Positions 4,833 through 11,144 of a DNA stretch of 13,320 bases are shown here, piece by piece. Each line of letters starts with the position of its first letter. The first letter of the stretch is position 1. The DNA lies in NCBI GenBank assembly GCA_026647295.1, contig JAPKHB010000069.1, positions 1-13,320 on the forward strand, written 5' to 3'. The notes beneath the pieces were generated by a model, which had not been told where the DNA came from, did not search any database, and saw nothing but the letters and a program-made list of their open reading frames with translations. A program made the translations under genes and the position numbers. The DNA is from Planctomycetota bacterium. GTDB lineage: Bacteria; Planctomycetota; PLA2; JAEUHO01.

Positions 4833-6854
4833 TCAGCGCTCCGCGCCGTCCTTCCCCTCCTTCCCGGGCGCGCCGGGGGGCACGGGCCCGGCCGGGGGCC
4901 GATCGTCCCAGCAGGCCAGCGGCTCGGGGCGGAAGGTCGGGCCCAGGACCTGCTCGAGGCGGGCGATCTGTTCGGGTCCGCCCTTGAGCACGATCACCTG
5001 CACGATGCGCCGGCGGCTGAACACGACGTACTGGCGGATGCTGCCCTGGGCGAGCAGCAGCGCGGGGGCGCCCCCGAAGGTCGTCTCGACCGCCCGGCCT
5101 CCGTGCTGGCGTCCGGCCGTGTCGGGCCCCATGCCCTGGTCGGCGCTCGCGCGCACCACCGCGTGCAGGCCGTCGCCCGTCAGGTTCATCCCCCCCCCGC
5201 CGTCCAGGACGACGCTCCAGCCCTCGGGCACGTCGTGGGCCTCCACGCCCGTGAGCACGTTGAGGTAGCGCCCGCGCGCGACGTCGCTGCGCCGGTAGGT
5301 CAGGGGGTCGCCCAGGTCGTAGTGCGCCGGCCCCTCCTCCAGGCGCGTGGCGACGAAGCGCATCCGGCCCTCGGCCCGGCTGGCCGTGACGCCCGGGTAG
5401 GGGTCCGGGCCGTCGGGATACCCGAAGAAGAGGTAGCGCGCCCCCGTGCCGACCTCGCCGGTGGTCGGGTCGGCGCCGATCCACTCGCCGGTCCAGATCT
5501 CGGCCCAGGCGTGCGCCCCCCACATGCTGCCGATCAGCACGTACCCGCTGCAACGGCGGGCCGGGATGCCCACCGCCCGGCACAGCGTGACGAAGAGCAG
5601 GCAGTGCTCGGAGCAGTCCCCGCAGCCTTCGTTGAGGATCTGCACGGCGTCGGCCTGGGCCACGGCCGGGCTCTGCTTGTCGAGCGACTCGTACACGAAG
5701 CGCGCGAGGCGCAACGCAGCCTTGCGGGCGTCCGTCTCCCCGTCCACCACCTCCGCGGCGGTCTCGCGCACGAGGGGGTGGTCGGCCTGCATCAGCGCCG
5801 TGGGCTCGAGGTAGCGGGCGTAGGCCGGGTCCTGCACCGGGAAGGTCGCCGCGCGCCCCTCCCCCTCGTACGCGCGCAACTCCAGCGCGAAGGTCCACCC
5901 CACCGCGTCGTCGCCGGTGTGGCCCAGCACGCGGCTCCAGGGCGAGTCGGGGAACTCGGGCGGCGACCGGCCGTCCGCGCCCTGCACGTGGAGGTCCACC
6001 AGGAGCCGGTCCGCCGAGAACACGCGTTCGAGGCGCGGCTGGGCCGGGGCGGTGATCGAGAACTCGGCCGGGCGCGCGGGCATCCGCTCGGCGGCCGCGC
6101 GCGTCGTGCGCTGGATCACGCTCCCCCCCTCGCCCTCCAGGCGTACCAGCGCGCCGTCGGCGTCGAACCAGAGCCGGGTGCGGCCGCCCGTGCGCGGCTC
6201 CACCTCCTCGACGAGGACGCACTCCACGGGCTGGCCCGTCTCGTCGGGCACCGCCTCGCGCCCGAGCACGTGCACCTCGTGCGCCCGCGCCGCGCGGGCG
6301 TTCACGTCCAGCACCCGCAGTTCGAGGCGCTCCCCCGCCGCGAGGTCGCCGGCCCGCAGCCGCGGCCCGAGGAAGGCCTCGGCGTCGGTCATCACGGGCG
6401 CGTCCAGGGCGATGCGCACGAGCGGCGCGCGTTCCTCCCCGATCCGCGACTCGATCTCGTAGGCCTCCCCGGTCCAGCGCAACTCCTCCACGAGCGTCCG
6501 GCCGGCCTCGTCCACCTGCGTGCGCTGCCACCAGCGCACCCCGTCCTCGCTGCGCTCGAGATCGACCGTGACGGTGGTCTCGAACACGTCCTTGACGCCC
6601 GACATGTCCCGTAGCGTCGCGGTGACGAAGGTGGTCGTGTCGCGCACGGTCTTGCGCCCCTGCCAGGTGGAGGGCGCCCAGACGACGCGGACGTGGCCCA
6701 CCTTCTGTCCGCGCACCAGGCGCTCGTACCAGCGCTCCGTGGGCTGGTCGCCGTGGGCGAGGCCCCGCGGGGCCGGCCCCAGGAGGACGGCCAGGAGGCC
6801 GGCCAGCGCGAGGGGCAGGTGGCGCCAGGGACGGGCGCGGGGCAGGTGGGGCAT
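4833..6854 (-). CDS. Secreted transglutaminase-like protein, intact triad
   Basis: A 673-aa exported protein. Residues 1-33 are a signal peptide (basic MPHLPRARPWRH, then the hydrophobic LPLALAGLLAVLLG, probable cut after GLA). Residues about 40-255 are beta-rich, beginning WYERLVRGQKVGHVRVVW. The transglutaminase core follows: C414 in NEGCGDCSEH, H448 in WGAHAWAEIW and D462 in IGADPTTGE form the Cys-His-Asp triad of papain-fold transglutaminase/protease proteins. Residues about 545-642 form a separate C-terminal beta/alpha domain ending QVIVLKGGPEQIARLEQVLG, then a Pro/Gly/Lys-rich tail. Members of this fold crosslink or cleave amide bonds; the substrate is unknown and is probably a periplasmic or envelope protein. 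The ATG at 6854 has GGAGG with a 7-nt spacer and a TAGGAT element 19 nt upstream; a 42-codon extension would bury the signal peptide. The DnaB-like ATPase gene lies downstream. Confidence 0.9.
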   Translation of the reverse strand: MPHLPRARPWRHLPLALAGLLAVLLGPAPRGLAHGDQPTERWYERLVRGQKVGHVRVVWAPSTWQGRKTVRDTTTFVTATLRDMSGVKDVFETTVTVDLERSEDGVRWWQRTQVDEAGRTLVEELRWTGEAYEIESRIGEERAPLVRIALDAPVMTDAEAFLGPRLRAGDLAAGERLELRVLDVNARAARAHEVHVLGREAVPDETGQPVECVLVEEVEPRTGGRTRLWFDADGALVRLEGEGGSVIQRTTRAAAERMPARPAEFSITAPAQPRLERVFSADRLLVDLHVQGADGRSPPEFPDSPWSRVLGHTGDDAVGWTFALELRAYEGEGRAATFPVQDPAYARYLEPTALMQADHPLVRETAAEVVDGETDARKAALRLARFVYESLDKQSPAVAQADAVQILNEGCGDCSEHCLLFVTLCRAVGIPARRCSGYVLIGSMWGAHAWAEIWTGEWIGADPTTGEVGTGARYLFFGYPDGPDPYPGVTASRAEGRMRFVATRLEEGPAHYDLGDPLTYRRSDVARGRYLNVLTGVEAHDVPEGWSVVLDGGGGMNLTGDGLHAVVRASADQGMGPDTAGRQHGGRAVETTFGGAPALLLAQGSIRQYVVFSRRRIVQVIVLKGGPEQIARLEQVLGPTFRPEPLACWDDRPPAGPVPPGAPGKEGKDGAER

Positions 6855-7168
6855 CGGTGATCCTCCGGCCCCGATCCTACGCGGGCCGGTCGGGGATCCG
6901 GCCCGGGCCGGTCCTTCCCGCCTCGGCCCGGGCCCGTCTCCCGTCTCCGGCCGACGTTTCCCAGGGAAGATGCAGGCCATGGCCGAGCGCCCGACCTGCG
7001 CTTCGCGCCCGCTCTCGTGGCAGGAGGGCTATTCCGTACCCCCCCTGCACCCCTCACGGTGGAGCCAGGCTCCGGTGCATCATTCGAGCGACCGGAAGGG
7101 CGCGGACCCACCGGAAGCGGGGCCCTCCCTCCGGCCCCGCGGCGGAGGGAAACGGCGGGCGCGGGGCG
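6855..7168. other. Intergenic region between aroB and transglutaminase gene
   Basis: 314 nt without a credible gene. It holds the TAGGAT element and GGAGG ribosome binding site of the transglutaminase gene, a 14-bp palindrome at 6898-6911 that would overlap the -35 position, and a 7-bp hairpin (7127-7149) about 20 nt past the aroB stop codon that could be its terminator. The size of the gap suggests that the transglutaminase gene has its own promoter. Confidence 0.6.
6874..6879 (-). promoter_or_regulatory. TAGGAT -10-like element of transglutaminase gene
   Basis: Read on the minus strand, TAGGAT matches TANNNT and ends 19 nt before the ATG at 6854. The predicted transcript would start near the GGAGG site (6866-6862), giving a leader of roughly 12 nt. 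No clear -35 is present. Confidence 0.5.
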
Positions 7169-8242
7169 TCAGCCCTTGAGCGCCGCCCGGATCTCCGCCC
7201 CGCGCACGTCCGCGTGGATCTCCACGCCGCGGGCGAGCGGCAGCACGAAGGTGTGGCCGCGCCCGGGCCGGCGTTTCTTGTCAGCCGCGAGGCGCTCCAG
7301 GACGGCCTCGGGCGTCGCCGCGGCCGGCAGGTCGACCGGCAGGCCCAGCGCCTCCAGGTCGGCGGCGAGGCGCCGGGCCTCGGCGGCGGCGAGGCGCCCG
7401 CGCCGGACGGCGAGGCGCGCGGCCACGACCATCCCGATCGCGACGGCCTCGCCGTGGCGCAGACGCCGCGGCCCGAGCAGGCCCTCGAGCGCGTGGCCCA
7501 CGGTGTGCCCGAGGTTGAGCGCCCGGCGCGGGCCGTGGTCCCGCGGGTCGCGCGCCACCAGCCGGGCCTTGACCAGGAGCGCGCGGCGGATGGCCTCGGC
7601 GAGCCGCGGCTCGCCGGGCTCGGGGGGCGGCACGAGGCGGGCGCCAAGGCCCGGGTCCCCCACGCGGGCGCACTTGTAGACCTCCGCGAGGCCGGCGCGG
7701 ACCTCGCGCGGGGGCAGCGTCTCCAGGAGCCGCGGATCGGCCCAGATGCGCGCGGCGGGGTGGAAGGTCCCCAGCAGGTTCTTCCCGCGCGGATGGTTGA
7801 CGGCGACCTTGCCGCCGAGCGCGGCGTCGGCCATCGCGACCACGGTCGAGGGCAGCGCCACCCAGGGCAGCCCGCGCCGCAGCAGCGCGGCCGCAAGTCC
7901 CCCCACGTCCAGCGCCGCACCGCCGCCCAGCACCAGCACGGGTTCGTCGCGGCGCAGGTCCACCAGCGCGTCCGTTACCCGGGCGAGTACCGCGCGCCGC
8001 TTTGCGGCCTCGCCGGGCGGCAGGTCGACGCGCAGCACCGCCAGGCCCCGCGGGGGGGCCGGCAGGGGCCACAGGGCGTGCACGCGGGCGTCGGCCACGA
8101 GGCCCACGCGCTCGGCCGCCGGCCACGCCTCGCGCACCCGGCGCCACAGCCGGGCGAGCAGCCCGGGCTCGAAGCGCACCTCCGCGTGTCCGGCCAGGCG
8201 CCGGCGGCACCAGGCGTGGGGGGCGCGCGCCGCCCGGCTCAT
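7169..8242 (-). CDS. aroB: 3-dehydroquinate synthase (or close relative)
   Basis: A 357-aa cytoplasmic enzyme, about the usual length. AroB converts DAHP to 3-dehydroquinate, the second shikimate-pathway step, with NAD and a divalent metal. The NAD segment is LVLGGGAALDVGG (103-115), followed by GGKVAVNHPRGKNLLGTFHP (143-162). Metal ligands expected of the family are E187 (AEVYK), H246 (LNLGHTVGHALE) and H263 (RHGEAVAIGM), with the 17-residue H-H spacing of E. coli AroB. DKK is at 321-323. The normally very conserved PTTLLAQVDSS reads PSTVVAMADAA (131-141), an unusual divergence, so a different sugar-phosphate cyclase of the same superfamily cannot be fully excluded. The ATG overlaps the upstream stop as ATGA (8242-8239), implying translational coupling. 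No other aro gene is nearby. Confidence 0.87.
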   Translation of the reverse strand: MSRAARAPHAWCRRRLAGHAEVRFEPGLLARLWRRVREAWPAAERVGLVADARVHALWPLPAPPRGLAVLRVDLPPGEAAKRRAVLARVTDALVDLRRDEPVLVLGGGAALDVGGLAAALLRRGLPWVALPSTVVAMADAALGGKVAVNHPRGKNLLGTFHPAARIWADPRLLETLPPREVRAGLAEVYKCARVGDPGLGARLVPPPEPGEPRLAEAIRRALLVKARLVARDPRDHGPRRALNLGHTVGHALEGLLGPRRLRHGEAVAIGMVVAARLAVRRGRLAAAEARRLAADLEALGLPVDLPAAATPEAVLERLAADKKRRPGRGHTFVLPLARGVEIHADVRGAEIRAALKG

Positions 8243-9756
8243 TCCGCGGGGCCCGGGGGCCGCCCGCGGCCCGCGGCGCCACGGGCGCGCCGGCGCAACT
8301 CGATGCGCCGCGCTTCGAGCCGGCGGGCCTGGCGGGCGTCGCTGCGCGAAAGGAGCAGGAAGGCGAGCAACCCGAGCACCACCATCGCCGCGGCGATCCA
8401 GGTGATGAAGCGCCGGTAGGCCGCCGCCGCCTCGGAGGGGGGGTAGGGCTCCACGTCCAGCACCACGAAGAGAGGCACCGTGAGCGGTTGCGGCCGGGTG
8501 GGATCGTCGGGCTTCGCGTACCGGGTCTCGTAGGTGTAGTTCTTGACGAACACGCCCGTGACCCGCAGGTGCTCCTCGCGCCGGCCCGTCACCCCGCGAT
8601 CGGCGAAGGCCGAGATGGGGAAGGGGCTGATGAAGCGCAGCGCCCGGTGGTAGTAGTGGTCGGAGATCAGCACCAGGAGGTCCAGTTCGTCCACGTCCCA
8701 GGCGTTGCGCGGCAGGTCCTCCCAGTCCAGGTGCAGCACCTCGCCCACGATGCCGCTCAAGCGAAAGACGCGGCCGCGGGCCGACTCGGTGAAGGGCCGC
8801 TCGCCCTCCCCCACCCGTTTCACCTCCTGGCGCCAGGTCTCGAAGGCCTCCCGCTCCCAGGGCTGGACGGGAACTTCGCCCGCGGCCATCGCCGCGCGCA
8901 ACCTGTCCAGCCCCTGGGCCCGGGCCCACTGGACCAACTCGAAGACGACCGCCTCGTCCCAGCGCATCGACTCGCCCAGGCTGCGATCGCGCACGTCCAT
9001 GAAGGCGCCCTCGCCCAGGTCCTGCAGGGGCTGCGCCCGCTCCGCCGGCGGCAGCACCAGCCGGTAGCGCGGCGCGTACAGCACCGGCGTCGGCTCCTTG
9101 AGCGGAACCTGGCCGACCGCGCCGGTGCGGGCCGTCAGCACGAGGCCCTCCACGCGCACGTGGCGGCCCACCTCGACCGCCTCGCCCACCACGCCCAGCG
9201 CGCTCGCGTCGCGTGGACGGCCGCCGTCGGGCTCGGACCCACGGCCCACCTTGAGCGCGACCACGCGCCCGCCACCGCCCTCGATCACCACGGCCCACAG
9301 GCGCTCGGTCTGGAGCCCGCCGTCGGGCGGCCAGGCCTCCGAGGCCACCTCGACCACCTCGCCCTCGAGCGTGACCCGGCGCCCCCGCCACGCCTCGATC
9401 CCGCCCGCCCCGAGCGCAGCGGGCTCCACCGCCTCGAACGGACCGCCGAAGCCGCCGTCCTGCTCGAAGGCGCGCGCGTAGGCGACCGCCTCCGGGACGT
9501 AGCGGTGGGGCTCGCGGCCGCTCTCCTTGACGAGCCGCGCGAGGTGCTCGCGGTCCGGATCGGGGGGCGCGGGCCGCGCGGCGGGCGCGGCCGGGGCCGT
9601 CACCGGGTCCGTGGGTCGTTCCTCGACGCCGGCGCACTGCTGACCGGTCAGGATGCTCGCCCCGAGCACGACCGCGATGCCGATGTACAGGGTCAGGCGG
9701 CGACGGTCCGCCTCGGAGGTGCCGGCCTGCGCCTCCCGCTTCAGGTCGTCAAGCAT
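8239..9756 (-). CDS. Two-span membrane protein with two OB-like segments
   Basis: A 505-aa protein that I cannot assign to a named family. A hydrophobic segment at 22-37 (TLYIGIAVVLGASILT) and one at 451-469 (ITWIAAAMVVLGLLAFLLL) suggest two membrane spans with a large domain between them, probably periplasmic because the C-terminal tail is strongly basic. Residues 47-68 are a Pro/Ala linker. Two stretches look like related small beta-barrels: 125-210 (RRVTLEGEVVEV ... HVRVEGLVLTART) and 327-435 (GRVFRLSGIVGEV ... HLRVTGVFVKNYTYET), each built as G+(V)xLxGxVxEV then (V/L)RVxGxxV. This OB-fold reading is inference. The ATG has GAGGAG 5-6 nt upstream. The stop overlaps the aroB start (ATGA). 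It lies 166 nt after the pseudo-transglutaminase gene on the same strand. Cysteine 41 just after the first span is not in a clear lipobox. Confidence 0.85.
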   Translation of the reverse strand: MLDDLKREAQAGTSEADRRRLTLYIGIAVVLGASILTGQQCAGVEERPTDPVTAPAAPAARPAPPDPDREHLARLVKESGREPHRYVPEAVAYARAFEQDGGFGGPFEAVEPAALGAGGIEAWRGRRVTLEGEVVEVASEAWPPDGGLQTERLWAVVIEGGGGRVVALKVGRGSEPDGGRPRDASALGVVGEAVEVGRHVRVEGLVLTARTGAVGQVPLKEPTPVLYAPRYRLVLPPAERAQPLQDLGEGAFMDVRDRSLGESMRWDEAVVFELVQWARAQGLDRLRAAMAAGEVPVQPWEREAFETWRQEVKRVGEGERPFTESARGRVFRLSGIVGEVLHLDWEDLPRNAWDVDELDLLVLISDHYYHRALRFISPFPISAFADRGVTGRREEHLRVTGVFVKNYTYETRYAKPDDPTRPQPLTVPLFVVLDVEPYPPSEAAAAYRRFITWIAAAMVVLGLLAFLLLSRSDARQARRLEARRIELRRRARGAAGRGRPPGPAE

Positions 9757-9922
9757 CCGTGCTCCTCGCCCGCCGGGGCGGACCGGGAAGGGCGGCTCGC
9801 GCCGCCCGGCCCGGCGCGGGCCTCGGCGGATCGATCGGCGCCGTGGGGCGCCCGCGCGGGTCGGCTGCGGGCGGCGAGGATACCACGCGCCCCGCGCCCC
9901 CCGCGCGCCCGGTCCCCGCTCC

Positions 9923-11056
9923 CTATCCCTCGAGCGCCGCCGCGACCGCCGCCTCGGTCTCGGCGGAGTCGGCCGGACAGACGAGGATCACCCGCGTTCC
10001 GTCCGGGAGGCGGTGGGAGAGGTAGCCCGCGGCCGGCGCCGCGCCCGGGCGCAGCGCCTCGACGTGGCCCGGGGGCAGCCAGGCCCGCCAGTACCGCTCG
10101 GGCAGCACCGGCCGGCGCTCCTCGTCGAGCATCACGAGGAGCGTCGCGCCCCGCGCCCGGTTGAGGCTCGCGTCCCAATCGCCCGCGAACACCTCCGCCG
10201 TCAGGTACCCCGTGGCCCGGGTGGCCTCCTTGGCGTAGACCGCGCCGAAGCCCGCGCCGGCCACGTACACGCGCCAGGGGGCGAGCAGGTCGCTCACCGT
10301 GCCGAAGGGCAGCCGCGCGGGGTCGAGCCGCTCGATCGCCCGGCGCAGGCTGGCGGGCCACTCGGGGCCCGTGCCGGGCAGCGCGAGGGCGCCCGGATCG
10401 GCGCCCTTGCCCAGCGCGAACCAGCCCTCGGGCAGCAGCGCGACCGCCGGGTCGTAGCCGTCCCACAGCCGCATCCCGACGGGGTCGAGCAGCTTCCAGG
10501 CCCGCCCCCAGTGCACCTCCAGGAACACCGCCGCCTCGACGGCCTCCGGCGGGCGCGCGCCGGCGTGCGCCTCGCGCAGGTGGTCCAGACGCACCGCCTG
10601 GACCCACAGCGTGGGCAGGCCCAGCCCGCGCGCGAAGACGCCGACGAGCACGCTCAAGTCCGCGGGCCCGCCGTGGTGGCGCTCGGCGAGGATCTGGTCG
10701 AAGGTCCGGAACGCCGCCGGAGCGTCGGCCCGGGCGCGCACGTTGCGGTGGATCCAGCGCGCCGCCTGGCCCAAGGAGCGACGGGGATCCTCGGCCCGCA
10801 ACTGGGCGGCCAGGCTGGCCAGCCGCCCGGGCTCGGCCAGGGCCGGCGGCACCCGCACGTAGCGCTCGGGCTGGTCGTGGCGCAGGGCCTCCTCGGCCCG
10901 CGCGGACGCGGCGCCCAGGAGCGGCGCGAGGAGGGCCCCCCCCGCGATCGCGAGCGCGCGGCGGCCCGCCCGGCCCGGGCGGCCGGCGCGCCCCCGGGCC
11001 GCTTGCGGGCGGCCGCCGGTGGGCGGCCGCGGGGGCGGGGGCGGTTCCATGGGCAT
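9923..11056 (-). CDS. Exported transglutaminase-fold protein lacking catalytic residues
   Basis: A 377-aa protein with a long basic, proline-rich N-region and an RR-containing hydrophobic segment (GRRALAIAGGALLAPLLG, 31-48; probable cut after SARA at 54). It is exported by Sec or, since R32-R33 precede the core, possibly Tat. Residues 90-195 follow the transglutaminase core: RSLGQAARWIHRNVRA, ILAERHHGGPADLSVLVGVF and FLEVHWGRAWKLLDPVG. Aligned with the active protein at 4833-6854, P131 occupies the catalytic Cys position and A176 (or V177) the His position; only D191 remains. It should be catalytically dead for transglutaminase chemistry and may bind ligands or partners instead. The C-terminal half is unrecognised. 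The ATG at 11056 has GGAGG with a 7-nt spacer and TAGAAT 28 nt upstream; an upstream GTG (11098) would add 14 residues. It is divergent from folC. Confidence 0.8.
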   Translation of the reverse strand: MPMEPPPPPRPPTGGRPQAARGRAGRPGRAGRRALAIAGGALLAPLLGAASARAEEALRHDQPERYVRVPPALAEPGRLASLAAQLRAEDPRRSLGQAARWIHRNVRARADAPAAFRTFDQILAERHHGGPADLSVLVGVFARGLGLPTLWVQAVRLDHLREAHAGARPPEAVEAAVFLEVHWGRAWKLLDPVGMRLWDGYDPAVALLPEGWFALGKGADPGALALPGTGPEWPASLRRAIERLDPARLPFGTVSDLLAPWRVYVAGAGFGAVYAKEATRATGYLTAEVFAGDWDASLNRARGATLLVMLDEERRPVLPERYWRAWLPPGHVEALRPGAAPAAGYLSHRLPDGTRVILVCPADSAETEAAVAAALEG

Positions 11057-11084
11057 CGCGCGTCCTCCGGAGGGCGGGCCCGCG

Positions 11085-11090
11085 ATTCTA
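11085..11090 (-). promoter_or_regulatory. TAGAAT -10-like element of pseudo-transglutaminase gene
   Basis: Read on the minus strand, TAGAAT matches 5 of 6 bases of TATAAT and ends 28 nt before the ATG at 11056. It lies in the 88-nt divergent gap shared with folC. No clear -35 is visible. Confidence 0.5.
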
Positions 11091-11132
11091 CGGCTCACCG
11101 GGACGCGCCACGGCGTGCGGTCAAGGCCGCGT

Positions 11133-11138
11133 TAGGCT
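11133..11138 (+). promoter_or_regulatory. TAGGCT -10-like element, leaderless folC start
   Basis: TAGGCT (TANNNT type) ends exactly 6 nt before the GTG start of folC, so transcription would begin at the start codon. There is no Shine-Dalgarno sequence. The spacing is identical to that at 3227-3239. Confidence 0.55.
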
Positions 11139-11144
11139 CCCCGG

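Noticed and set aside
6898..6911. A 14-bp perfect palindrome near the -35 position of the transglutaminase promoter
   Set aside because: Seven self-complementary pairs are expected a few times in 13 kb at this GC content, so it is noted but not claimed as an operator.
7127..7149. A 7-bp hairpin downstream of aroB
   Set aside because: The position would suit a terminator, but the short GC stem with a 9-nt loop and no T run is not distinguishable from chance.
8243..9637. A 465-codon in-frame upstream extension of aroB
   Set aside because: The extension overlaps the membrane protein gene out of frame and is low complexity. The ATG at 8242 gives the normal AroB length and an ATGA junction.
9790..9807. 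A 7-bp stem with a 4-nt loop in the leader of the membrane protein gene, and a TATCCT hexamer at 9877-9882 (minus strand)
   Set aside because: Both are single weak signals in GC-rich noise. The hexamer lies 120 nt from the start, so neither is claimed as a promoter or attenuator.
4153..10164. Further long open frames (4153-6531, 4533-6614, 6857-8419, 8002-10164) in shadow frames
   Set aside because: Each overlaps genes with clear motifs in another frame, and their translations are low-complexity Arg/Gly/Ala/Pro sequence typical of GC-rich shadow frames.
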